A program made the translations under genes and the position numbers. 64,000 nt of DNA from Thauera aromatica K172 (GTDB lineage Bacteria > Pseudomonadota > Gammaproteobacteria > Burkholderiales > Rhodocyclaceae), in the NCBI RefSeq assembly GCF_003030465.1, contig NZ_CP028339.1:620001-684000 (forward strand), read 5' to 3'. The notes under the pieces were generated by a model. It saw nothing but the letters and a program-made list of their open reading frames with translations, made no database searches and had not been told where the DNA came from. Of this stretch, positions 55,969 to 64,000 are shown piece by piece (within the stretch, counting starts at the first letter, position 1; each line of letters begins with the position of its first letter).

Positions 55969-58299
55969 TCACGCGTCGGTCGCGGCAGCAGCAGCCTGCG
56001 AACTGTTCCAGCCGGTCACTTGCGCAGCGGCATAGATGGCATCCACCCAGGTGCATCGATTGGCGATCAGCATTCCAGCCACATCGAGGGTGCCGCCGTG
56101 GTTGATGTAGCCCAAAGCCCGCGTCTTCGAAGGGCCGCTGTCAATGCGGCGAAGCACGCCCAGCATCGGCTCAGGGCGGGTATGGCTTATCAACACGCGC
56201 GGCAGGTGAGGCGGGAAGAGCGCTTGCAGGGATTCGTCACCGAGCACGAAGGCGGCCTCAAGTTCGTCTCGCGGAATGCGTAGACGGCCGGGCTCGACCA
56301 CCACGGTGATGCACGACGCAAGCCCATGGTGCTCCAGGCGGGCATGGGCTTTGAGCGCTTCCTCCAACTGGTAGGCGCCAATCGCTACGAATTGCAGTTG
56401 TGCGGTGGACGGATCGCCGGCTACATGGGCTGCTCCATGCTCGATCAGCGATTGAGCCGCGGCGGCACTGAAGTGATTCGGCGTGTCGCGCTTGGAGACC
56501 ACCACACAAGCCACTTGGCCGCGGCTGGCGTAGACCGCTCGCAACGCGGCGCACGCCGTGTTTTCATCCACCGGGAACAACACGCGTGCGGTGTCCGACA
56601 TTTCCCCTAGCAATGCTTCGCCAATGGTCGGGTCCTGGTGTGACTGCTCGTTCTTGCTGTTCTCCCAGGTGTGGGATGTGACGACCAGCGGGATGGAGAT
56701 CCAGCCTGGCGGCTGGCCCAGTTCCTTCTGTCGGCGCGCGAAGATGATCTCCTGGCGAATCAATCCAAGCATCTTGACCGCGAAGGCCTCGTAGCTGACG
56801 ATCAGGTTCAGCCCCCCTTTGTTGGCGAGGGCGGCGGCCGCAACGGCTTCTTCATTGAGTGCGGTGATCACCGAGCCATGCGTCGATTCCGGGACGCCGG
56901 GTTCGGGCACGTTGACGCGGTGCTTGAGCAGTGCCAGTGTGGCTCCCATCTTGTTGCTGGCCAGTTCATCGGGATTGCCGATCCGGACGCGCAACTGTGG
57001 ATTTGCCTGCGCCAGTTTCACGAACCAACGATCCAGTGAAGACATGGCGCTGCCAGATACCTTGGTAGGAGCCCAGGCCGGCACCGGCAGATGAGGACTC
57101 GCTGGATGGCGTCGAGCCATGGGGTGCTCGCTTTCGCGCGAGCGCCGGTTCTTGCCGTGATTCGCCAGGACGGTGAGCGCGTTTTCCAGTTCGATCTCTG
57201 GCACGAATAGCGCCGCAGCCCCAGCATTGAAGGCCTCGCGTGCCTGCGCGTGCTCGCGCGGATTGCCGTCCAACGGCAGGTTGTGGGCGGCATTGGTCGC
57301 CGCGCCCGGGAAGCCGAAACCTTTCTCCGTCTCGGCGATCACGTAGGGGAACTTGACGGGATAGCGCCGGTTCGATTGTGCGGCGAAAGCGCTCAGCGTG
57401 TCTTCAGATTCGACAATGGCCCATGCGATCGCCACTGGATCGCGTCCATCGATGATGACGGGATCAAAGCCGTTGTGGCGCAGATCTTCGGCTAACCAGG
57501 CAGCGCCACCTTCCTGCACGATCTGGGTGCGCTGCTCGATGCGTCGCCCGTTGAGAATCATGATCGGGACGGCGAAGCCGCAGTCCTCGGCGCGCCACCA
57601 GCGCGGTGCCCAGTCCGAGCCACGTTGCTCCTCGAAAGCGCCATCACTGAGGAATGCCACCAGGCTTTCTCCCGGCAACGGCGTGTGCACATACTGCAGC
57701 CCGGCGAACCCCAGATAGCCGCCTTCGGAGATCGCGCCGGCCGTGTTCGGCCCGGCATGGCTGCCCAGCGGTACCGCGGGCCGCCCCTGCTTATCGATGG
57801 CATAGGAGTAGAAATCCTCGATCAGGCGTGACAGGCCTGCCTCGCTGCGGTCGTAGCGTCCACGCTGGGCGGCGGACACATCGCCGGTCAGTGCGTTCAC
57901 CGCTTCGATCGCGGCCACGCAGTGCCCTTGTCCCATTAGCCAGCCGCGTGTCGTCCCGGTCAGTGCATTGGCCAACAGATAACCCACGAAAGCCGGCACC
58001 ATGTCGAGCGAACCGCCGGTGTGGCCTTCGGGCGTTTGTTTGAAATCATCGGAGCCCAGAGGGCGGCCGCTTCGGTCGATGCGCCGGGCATAGGTCATAT
58101 GCGCCACTACGCTCATGGCCATGCAGGCCACCCGGTCGGCTGCGGCCAGCAGCGCATGGGCCGAGGCTTCATCTGCCACACGCCCTTGCGCAACCATGCG
58201 GTGCACGAGGGTCTGCATACGTTCGATGGTTTCGGACTGGTGCGCGATGGGCCCGTAACCGGCACGCCAATCGATTGCGAGGTTAGCCTGAGAGGGCAT
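55969..58299 (-). CDS. Divergent phosphoketolase family enzyme
   Basis: 776 aa, the size of xylulose-5-P/fructose-6-P phosphoketolases. Family-like segments: GHTGGSLDMVPAFVGYLLAN (92-111), TAGAISEGGYLGFAG (186-200, against the family's TPGSIHEGGELGYA) and VTSHTWENSKNEQSHQDP in the C-terminal part. The TPP-binding motif is altered: SDGAFEEQ at 218-225 where GDGExETG is usual. It may keep a ThDP-dependent reaction on another sugar phosphate, or have a new activity. It begins with AAGGAAC before ATG 58299. Confidence 0.7.
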   Translation of the reverse strand: MPSQANLAIDWRAGYGPIAHQSETIERMQTLVHRMVAQGRVADEASAHALLAAADRVACMAMSVVAHMTYARRIDRSGRPLGSDDFKQTPEGHTGGSLDMVPAFVGYLLANALTGTTRGWLMGQGHCVAAIEAVNALTGDVSAAQRGRYDRSEAGLSRLIEDFYSYAIDKQGRPAVPLGSHAGPNTAGAISEGGYLGFAGLQYVHTPLPGESLVAFLSDGAFEEQRGSDWAPRWWRAEDCGFAVPIMILNGRRIEQRTQIVQEGGAAWLAEDLRHNGFDPVIIDGRDPVAIAWAIVESEDTLSAFAAQSNRRYPVKFPYVIAETEKGFGFPGAATNAAHNLPLDGNPREHAQAREAFNAGAAALFVPEIELENALTVLANHGKNRRSRESEHPMARRHPASPHLPVPAWAPTKVSGSAMSSLDRWFVKLAQANPQLRVRIGNPDELASNKMGATLALLKHRVNVPEPGVPESTHGSVITALNEEAVAAAALANKGGLNLIVSYEAFAVKMLGLIRQEIIFARRQKELGQPPGWISIPLVVTSHTWENSKNEQSHQDPTIGEALLGEMSDTARVLFPVDENTACAALRAVYASRGQVACVVVSKRDTPNHFSAAAAQSLIEHGAAHVAGDPSTAQLQFVAIGAYQLEEALKAHARLEHHGLASCITVVVEPGRLRIPRDELEAAFVLGDESLQALFPPHLPRVLISHTRPEPMLGVLRRIDSGPSKTRALGYINHGGTLDVAGMLIANRCTWVDAIYAAAQVTGWNSSQAAAAATDA

Positions 58300-58335
58300 T
58301 TCGGGTTCCTTGAAAATAGCGGGATAGGTGGAAGA

Positions 58336-59232
58336 TCAGGCTCGCGGATCGGTCTGGCCGCTGGAAAGCGCGCCGGCAATCAGCGAAGCCAGACCGATCC
58401 GGTTGCTCGGATGCGGCACCGCGTCGGTGGACGTGATCCGAGCGAACAGCGGCGTCAATTGGCTCCAGGCGTCTTCGGCGAATAGGGCATGCACCACTAC
58501 GCACTCCGGCTTGCGCATTCCTTGTTCGGCGAGTTTGTGCGCCGCGACAGCGAGCGTGCGGCCCGAGGATGCGATGTCGTCCACCAGCACCGGCGTTCTG
58601 TCACGCCAGACCGACAGGTCGGGAACATCGATGTCCACGCTGCGATCGCCATGGCGTGTCTTGCGAAGCACGGCGTGCGGCACGCCGATGCGGGAGGCGA
58701 TGGAGCCGGCCCACTGCTCGCTTTCCTCATCGGGGCCGACGATCAAGGGCTTTTCGACATGATTGGCGATCCAGTCGGCCAGCAGCGGCGCGGCATGCAA
58801 GGTAGTGGTGGGAATCGTGTAGAGCGCGGAGAGCGTCGGATAGCGGTGCAGATGTGGATCCACCGTAAGCAGCTTGTCGAACGTCGATGAGACCAGGCGT
58901 GCGAAAGTCCGCGACGTCACGCTTTCGCCGTCATGGAATCGCTTGTCCTGGCGCATGTAGGCCAGGTAGGGTGCAACCAAGTTCACCTCGAGCGCACCAA
59001 GCTCGCGCGCGGCGTCCGCGGCAAAAACCAGAAGCAGGAATTGCGGATCTGGATGGGTCAGCGTGCAAATCAGATCCACGATCTGGCCAACGGGTTCGCC
59101 ATGCAATCGGACATAGCTCTCGCCATCGGGAAATCGGCGTGTTTCGACGCGGCCGACATCGCTGCCATATGCCTGCGCGAGGCGACCGGCGAAATCTTCG
59201 TTGCCTGGAAGGGCAAGTGTGAGTCGTTGCAT
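58336..59232 (-). CDS. Ribose-phosphate pyrophosphokinase homologue (archaeal-like)
   Basis: 298 aa. ATP-site YMRQDKRFHDGESVTSR, catalytic-loop KTRHGDRSVDI and PRPP loop VLVDDIASSGRTL are all present. The RRFPDGESYVRL and VDPHLHRY segments fit Prs enzymes. The shorter length and the RQDKRF/ESVTSRTFARLV pattern look closer to archaeal class III Prs than to the bacterial class I form. A core prs elsewhere is expected, so this copy probably serves the island pathway. Strong SD AAAGGAGACAAC. Confidence 0.82.
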   Translation of the reverse strand: MQRLTLALPGNEDFAGRLAQAYGSDVGRVETRRFPDGESYVRLHGEPVGQIVDLICTLTHPDPQFLLLVFAADAARELGALEVNLVAPYLAYMRQDKRFHDGESVTSRTFARLVSSTFDKLLTVDPHLHRYPTLSALYTIPTTTLHAAPLLADWIANHVEKPLIVGPDEESEQWAGSIASRIGVPHAVLRKTRHGDRSVDIDVPDLSVWRDRTPVLVDDIASSGRTLAVAAHKLAEQGMRKPECVVVHALFAEDAWSQLTPLFARITSTDAVPHPSNRIGLASLIAGALSSGQTDPRA

Positions 59233-59382
59233 GCGGTTGTCTCCTTTCTTATTGGTCGTCCTTGTTTACTTATCGAACTCGGATGCTTGGTTGGTGTCGG
59301 TGCTCTACACGAACAATCAGTCCCATGCCGACGAACAACGACAGGACGGCCCGTATGGAGTCGAGGAAGGAATCGACCGGCA

Positions 59383-60453
59383 TCAGAATTTCCTTCCTAC
59401 AGTGATCGTTCCGTAGACCGGGATTTCTTTTTGTCCCCGGAATTCGCGTGTGCGGTGGTAGCGGGCTATCGCGATGCGCCAGTTGCCTTGGGTAATCGCG
59501 ACGCCGTAGCCGACATCCGCCACGAGTGGCCGCTTATCAACGCTATGGCCGGACTTGAAGGTATTGCCATCCAACGTGATGTCGTGCAGAACCCAGCGAG
59601 CGTCTAGCGCCACGAAGAGGTGGCCGTTCCAGTTGCTGCCAGCGGTCGTGCGCACGGGCGAGGTGTTCTCTCCGGCAGGCCGTAGCGGTGCCGTGCCTAA
59701 ATCATCAGGCAGGCGCAGCCCATAGCGCAGTTCTCCACCGACATTCGCGTAGGTGGCGAAGTTGCCGAAGCTGCCACCCCAGTGGCGGGTCAGATCCCAG
59801 CCCCAACCGCTGACGTCTTCTTGCCTGAAGACTCGTGTTCGGCGTTCGTGCAGCAACTGCAGCACAGGCTCGTCGCGCAGTTGGTGTCGCCAGCCATTGA
59901 ATTTGTCGACGCCGATGGTGTCATGCCACCAGTTCTGGGTTTGCCTGGCCAAGGAGGAGGGGCCCACAACACCGACGCGGATTTGTGAGGTACGCAGCGT
60001 ATCGCCGCGCCGCGCGTTGTAGCCGAAGCTCAACATCATTGCGCCGGCGAAAGGGCGGTCGTCTTTGATCAGATCGCTGCGCGTTTTGTCGCTGGGGGTG
60101 TACATCATCTGTCCGAAGCCGATGGTCATGTTCTGTTCGTCAAAACCCTCGGGTTGCAGCACCGTGAGAAAACGATTCAGCCCACGGACGAGACGGGGTA
60201 GGCAAGGGTCATCGCGATAGTCCACAAGGTTGGGGGAGACCCAGCTGACGAGAAATCCATTGGAGTAGCCTTGATCTTGTCCAATGCCGCCGAACATGTC
60301 GTTGTCGATCCGCAGATTGAGCGTTCCCGTTGAGCGCAGCGGGTTGTCCTGGTGGCAGGACTGGGCCTGTGCGGAGGCGCTCAGCAATAGCAGCAGCAAG
60401 GAGGCTGCGACTTCCAGCCTCCATTCAGCGGGGTCGCTGGACTGAACTTTCAT
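59383..60453 (-). CDS. LpxR-like outer-membrane protein (DUF2219)
   Basis: 356 aa. A signal peptide (LLLLLLSASAQAQ) followed by a beta-barrel-like sequence of the lipid A deacylase LpxR family. The N-terminal NLRIDNDMFGGIGQDQGYSNGFLVSW carries the Asn-Asp pair and downstream Ser/Asn expected in the active site, and the protein ends in Phe (VGRKF), typical of barrel proteins. Lipid A 3'-O-deacylation is possible but unproven. ATG 60453 overlaps the usp stop as TGATG. The gene is less tightly linked (150-bp gap) to prs. Confidence 0.75.
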   Translation of the reverse strand: MKVQSSDPAEWRLEVAASLLLLLLSASAQAQSCHQDNPLRSTGTLNLRIDNDMFGGIGQDQGYSNGFLVSWVSPNLVDYRDDPCLPRLVRGLNRFLTVLQPEGFDEQNMTIGFGQMMYTPSDKTRSDLIKDDRPFAGAMMLSFGYNARRGDTLRTSQIRVGVVGPSSLARQTQNWWHDTIGVDKFNGWRHQLRDEPVLQLLHERRTRVFRQEDVSGWGWDLTRHWGGSFGNFATYANVGGELRYGLRLPDDLGTAPLRPAGENTSPVRTTAGSNWNGHLFVALDARWVLHDITLDGNTFKSGHSVDKRPLVADVGYGVAITQGNWRIAIARYHRTREFRGQKEIPVYGTITVGRKF

Positions 60454-60947
60454 CACGCTGGCGTGCCACCCTGCCCAGGGGTTGCAGTCACAATGACCGA
60501 TTGGGACTGGCGCACCAGCATCACTGGAACTGGTGCGATGCGAGCGAGCTGCTCTGCATCGCTTCCCATCAGCAGCCTGTCCACGCCCCGGCGTCCGTGG
60601 GTACCCAACACCACCAACTCGCATTGAGTAGTCAGTGCCTGCTGAGCGATGAGCACCGAGACGCGCTCGCCGTTGCTTTCCAGAAGGACGGTCTCAACCA
60701 CCAGGCCTCCCTGCCTCAGCCGCAGCGCCGCCTCGTCCAGCAGCTTCTGCCCGGCCGCCAGGAAGCCCGGCCTCACTTCTTCAATATAGATCCTCGGCCT
60801 CTCGAAGCCGTTGCTATGCTTCATCTCCTCGATGACGTGCAGCAAGACGATGGTTGCGCCATTCAGGCGTGCCAGCACCGCAGCGTGGTGGAGCGCCAAA
60901 TCGGCAGTAGGACTTCCGTCGAGCGGAACCAGGATTCTTGAGTACAT
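60453..60947 (-). CDS. Universal stress protein
   Basis: 164 aa UspA-fold protein. N-terminus YSRILVPLDGSPTADLALHHAAVLA, and the ATP-binding motif G-x2-G-x9-G-S is intact (GTHGRRGVDRLLMGS). It is placed between PHA synthase and the LpxR-like gene in the minus-strand set. Confidence 0.9.
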   Translation of the reverse strand: MYSRILVPLDGSPTADLALHHAAVLARLNGATIVLLHVIEEMKHSNGFERPRIYIEEVRPGFLAAGQKLLDEAALRLRQGGLVVETVLLESNGERVSVLIAQQALTTQCELVVLGTHGRRGVDRLLMGSDAEQLARIAPVPVMLVRQSQSVIVTATPGQGGTPA

Positions 60948-61034
60948 GAATGTCTCCAGTTATCAGAGTAGAACGGGATGACGAACAGATATTGCGTATA
61001 CCGTGTCGCAATAGCGGACGCGGGATACGCTTAT

Positions 61035-62786
61035 TCAGTTGCGTACATATTCCCCTGGGGCGTCGCAAACAGTGGGGTATCCACTGGATTCAGCACCTAT
61101 GAGCGGAGGCGCAACAACATCACCGGAACGCTCTCGCAGCCACGCCGACCATGCGGGCCACCAGGAATCCGGATGCGTCTGCATCGTCGCTTGCCACTCA
61201 TCCGGCGCCATGTATCCATCACCGGCCGCGCGGGTATGGATTTGATATTGGCGGTTACCTCGGCCGGGCTCGCTCACGATGCCGCCGTTGTGTCCTCCAG
61301 TGGTCAGCACGAAAGTCAGCTCGGCCGAAGACAGGAGATGCAGCTTGTAAACCGAGCGCCAAGGCGCAATATGATCCGAGGCAGTGCCGACGCAAAACAC
61401 CGGTACAGCGATGTCTCCCACTGAAACGGGGCGACCCGTGACGGGATAACGCCCCGCGCTGAGATCGTTATTCAGGTAAAGGCGTCGGAGATACTGCGAA
61501 TGCATCTTCGCGGGGAGGCGAGTCCCATCGGCATTCCAAGCCATCAGGTCGGTCATTGCCCGGCGATCGCCCAATAGGTATTCGTCAATCATGCGAGACC
61601 ATATGAGATCGTAGGAACGCAGTAGCTGAAAAGCTCCGCTCATCTGGTCGGAGGTCAAATAACCGGTTTGAGCCATGCTGGCTTCCAACAGCGCCACTTG
61701 ACTCTCGTTGATGAAAAGACTCAGCTCGCCCGGTTCGCTGAAGTCCGTCTGTGCGGCAAGCAGGCTTACCGACACCAGCCGCGTATCGCCATCACGCGCC
61801 ATGGCTGAAGCACCAATGGCCAGTAGCGTTCCGCCCAGGCAATAACCAGCCGCGTGGACTCCATGCCCGGGGACGACGGAAGTCACAGCGTCCAGCGCTG
61901 CATGCAGGCCGAACTCCAGGTACTCATCCATGCCCAAATCTCGATCCTCAGCATCCGGATTTCTCCAGGAGATGCAAAAAACCGTATGCCCTTGCGCAAC
62001 CAGATACCGTATCAGCGAGTTATGCGGTGACAGATCCAGTACGTAGTACTTCATGATCCAGGCAGGAATGATCAGGATCGGTTCGGGATGGACTTTCTCG
62101 GTAGTGGGCGTGTACTGAATCAGTTCGATCAGTCGATTTCTCAGAACGACTTTTCCTTCCGTGACCGCTACGTCGCGCCCAACGACGAAGTTCTCCGTTC
62201 CCGCGGGAGGCTGGCCGGATAGTTGCCGACGCAAGTCGTCGAGAAAGTTGGACGTCCCCCGCGCTAGATTGGCGCCTTGCTCTGCGATGGTTCTTTTCAG
62301 GACAACGGGGTTGAAAACCGCAGCGTTGGCGGGCGAAAGCATTTCCAGCCACTGTTTGGCGCCAAACGCCAGCAGGCGTTGGTGTTTCGGATCCACTCCC
62401 CACACCCCCTGCGTGGCCTGCTCCCACCATTTGGTCTGATTGACGAATGAACTGCGGAAAAGGTCGTAGGGCCATTGATCCCATGCAGGATCGTTGAAGC
62501 GGCGGTCATTGACAGGTGACCGGTCAGGAGCGGTGGCTCCCCGGTCCGGGTTGGCCGGATTCTTCTTCAATACGGCCATCCATTGCTCGGACAGGGAGGC
62601 TGCAAACGCCAAAAGCTCGGCTTGCTTGCCAGGACTGTTTGCTAAATGGCTCGCCCAGTCCACCCACGCGAGCAACGATGTCTCCGGCGAAATAGACGAC
62701 CAAGCCTGTGCCCAAGCGACATGGGCATCCCCATCCAACTTCGGATTGATGGCTGAGTCGATATTGCCGTTCTTTTTATTCGTCAA
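61035..62786 (-). CDS. phaC: Poly(3-hydroxyalkanoate) synthase
   Basis: 583 aa, class I size. Catalytic triad C316 (HAAGYCLGGT), D471 (GTASDHIAPW) and H499 (TTGGHNGGIV), with spacing like C319-D480-H508 of the Cupriavidus necator enzyme. The N-terminal domain is divergent from chromosomal PhaC proteins. No phaA, phaB or phasin is on this part of the island; the phasin at 6171 is chromosomal. It is preceded by a gap of 143 bp after the transporter gene. Confidence 0.9.
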   Translation of the reverse strand: MTNKKNGNIDSAINPKLDGDAHVAWAQAWSSISPETSLLAWVDWASHLANSPGKQAELLAFAASLSEQWMAVLKKNPANPDRGATAPDRSPVNDRRFNDPAWDQWPYDLFRSSFVNQTKWWEQATQGVWGVDPKHQRLLAFGAKQWLEMLSPANAAVFNPVVLKRTIAEQGANLARGTSNFLDDLRRQLSGQPPAGTENFVVGRDVAVTEGKVVLRNRLIELIQYTPTTEKVHPEPILIIPAWIMKYYVLDLSPHNSLIRYLVAQGHTVFCISWRNPDAEDRDLGMDEYLEFGLHAALDAVTSVVPGHGVHAAGYCLGGTLLAIGASAMARDGDTRLVSVSLLAAQTDFSEPGELSLFINESQVALLEASMAQTGYLTSDQMSGAFQLLRSYDLIWSRMIDEYLLGDRRAMTDLMAWNADGTRLPAKMHSQYLRRLYLNNDLSAGRYPVTGRPVSVGDIAVPVFCVGTASDHIAPWRSVYKLHLLSSAELTFVLTTGGHNGGIVSEPGRGNRQYQIHTRAAGDGYMAPDEWQATMQTHPDSWWPAWSAWLRERSGDVVAPPLIGAESSGYPTVCDAPGEYVRN

Positions 62787-62929
62787 AGCGTATTACCTCT
62801 ATTTCTGCACAAGTAGAAAGAGCCCCTTGCTTGAAAACGGGAGTCGATTGCGATTTCCTGGGCGACGACGCCTCGCCAGCGCGTCAGCGATGTATCCATC
62901 TGCCAGCTCGCTCCGCTGTTTCGCTTCGC

Positions 62930-64000
62930 CTAACCGGCCATCAGGCTGATTACCAGTGCGTTCGCAATATCGATGACGAACCCACATACCAAGGGCACCA
63001 CAATGAACGCCTCGCGTGCCGCACCATGCTCCCGAGTCACCGCCGTCATGTTGGCGATGGCAGTGGCGGTAGATCCCAGCGCAATACCGCCGAAACCCGC
63101 GCACACCACGGCGGCTTGGTAATCCTTGCCCATTGCCCGAAAAACAATCAGCAAAACGAATGCGATGACCAAGGCAATCTGCACCAGCATCGCCGCCGTG
63201 ATGAAGGCGAGCACGGGCTGCAGTTCCCAGAGCCTGAGTCCCATCAGCGCCATGGTCAGAAACAGGCCCAATGACATGTCGGAAACCAGGGCGATGCCTG
63301 GCTGCATGCTCGGCCAGTTCCATAAACGTCCGCGCCCACTTGGCCTCATCCAGTCGGCCGCCATGCGCAGGAGAATTCCGGCCAGCAGGCAGCCCACAAA
63401 GGCGGGCAGCGTGACGGCGGTACGCGCGACCAAGGCATTGATTCCGTATCCCAACATCAAGGCGAAGTTGAGCCAGAGCAATGCCAGCAGCAGGCCGTAG
63501 TAGTCCAGGCGGGCATGCTGCTCATCGCTGTGCAGTGTGCCAATTTCCAGGGCGCTGTCTCCGGAGGCTCGAAGCCGATGCCTGCGCATGAGCAGACTTG
63601 CGATCGGGCCACCGATGGTGCAGGCCGCGATCAGGCCGATCATATTCGCCGCCAACCCCAGTTCCTGCGCCTGTGCAATGCCGAGGGTTTCAACGAAGTA
63701 GTCGGACCAGGCCAAGGTGGTGCCCACGCCTCCGGTAAGGGAAATCGAACCCACCATCAGCCCGGCGCGCGGATCCAGCCCGAAGGCGCGGGCCGTCTCC
63801 ATCCCGGCCAGGTTCTGCAGCACCATGAACCCGATGGCCAGCCCCGACAGGATCAGCAAGGGCCGTCCACCATGGCGCAGTGTGCGGGCGTCGGTACTCA
63901 GGCCAATAGCGGCAAAGAAGTACAGCAGAAGCGCGTCGCGCGCTTCCAGATCGAAACTGACAACGATCCCCATCCCGTAGTACAGGAGGAAGACAACCAA
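62930..64000 (-). CDS. GltS-type sodium/glutamate symporter (N-terminus beyond window)
   Basis: 356 residues visible, with about ten hydrophobic segments. Typical GltS segments are present: LYFFAAIGLSTDARTL, VGSISLTGGVGTTLAWSDYF and CAGFGGIALGSTATAIANMTAVTREHGAAREAFIVVPLVCGF near the C-terminus. Stop TAG at 62932-62930; the start lies past 64000. It is co-oriented with phaC and may belong to the same transcript. The true substrate could be another amino or dicarboxylic acid. Confidence 0.85.
   Translation of the reverse strand: MVVFLLYYGMGIVVSFDLEARDALLLYFFAAIGLSTDARTLRHGGRPLLILSGLAIGFMVLQNLAGMETARAFGLDPRAGLMVGSISLTGGVGTTLAWSDYFVETLGIAQAQELGLAANMIGLIAACTIGGPIASLLMRRHRLRASGDSALEIGTLHSDEQHARLDYYGLLLALLWLNFALMLGYGINALVARTAVTLPAFVGCLLAGILLRMAADWMRPSGRGRLWNWPSMQPGIALVSDMSLGLFLTMALMGLRLWELQPVLAFITAAMLVQIALVIAFVLLIVFRAMGKDYQAAVVCAGFGGIALGSTATAIANMTAVTREHGAAREAFIVVPLVCGFVIDIANALVISLMAG

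Larger units (their letters stand above)
49349..64000. mobile_element. Integrated genomic island inserted in trpG (left part)
   Basis: It begins at the trpG break, carries a P4-type integrase just inside the border reading inward, and has lower GC and a different codon style from the core genes to its left. Its cargo is XRE/LysR regulators, nucleotide-phosphorolysis enzymes, a phosphoketolase, an RNase, stress protein and PHA synthase, and a transporter. The right border, conjugation genes (if any) and second attachment site lie beyond 64000. Confidence 0.8.

Noticed and set aside
59233-59382. A small gene between prs and the LpxR-like gene
   Set aside because: Short frames exist, but none has a ribosome site or recognisable composition.

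Overview
The window is GC-rich chromosomal DNA from a betaproteobacterium, most likely of the Thauera/Azoarcus/Aromatoleum group (Zoogloeaceae). The grounds are the protein families, the gene order mla-yadGH-ibaG-murA-hisG-hisD, the polyhydroxyalkanoate (PHA) genes and the codon bias. This placement is inference from gene content; no database was searched.

Positions 1-49348 are mostly core genome. Regions in order: lipoprotein maturation, glycyl-tRNA synthetase, heptose phosphatase and lysophosphatidate acyltransferase (lnt, glyQS, gmhB, plsC). A phasin with a near-ideal promoter and an enoyl-CoA hydratase. The lipopolysaccharide (LPS) genes kdsD-lptC-lptA. A compact minus-strand operon for an MSHA/type II secretion-like pseudopilus machine (10072-18799) with a broken platform gene and a triplicated gene junction. 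The mlaFEDACB phospholipid transport operon, an ABC exporter, a BolA protein and murA. rnk. The histidine cluster, with hisC inverted. hinT-like and tatABC. A DegS-like protease, a Nif3-like protein, a FimV-like protein and a DUF2889 protein. sucCD. A signalling group: an FHA protein, a metallo-beta-lactamase-fold phosphodiesterase-like protein and a GAF-GspE ATPase. Then rpe, gph and trpE behind a tryptophan-rich leader peptide.

At 49349 the core stops abruptly. The start of trpG is intact for nine codons and then runs into foreign DNA with a P4-type integrase. From there to 64000 the DNA looks less GC-rich and is the left part of an integrated element. After the integrase come an XRE regulator, an HTH-less LysR-like protein and a full LysR regulator. 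A long minus-strand gene set follows (in transcription order): a GltS-type transporter (cut by the window end), PHA synthase, a universal stress protein, an LpxR-like outer-membrane protein, a PRPP-synthetase homologue, a divergent phosphoketolase, a beta-CASP nuclease and an AMP-phosphorylase-type enzyme.

The most interesting items are: (a) the island set that pairs an archaeal-type AMP phosphorylase, an archaeal-looking Prs, a divergent phosphoketolase and a beta-CASP RNase with PHA synthase, which could be a nucleotide-to-carbon salvage pathway; (b) insertion into codon 10 of trpG; (c) an apparent trp attenuator leader; (d) a 29-bp triplication at the gspE-gspF junction that creates two chained ten-residue ORFs. 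No rRNA, tRNA, CRISPR array or IS element was recognised.
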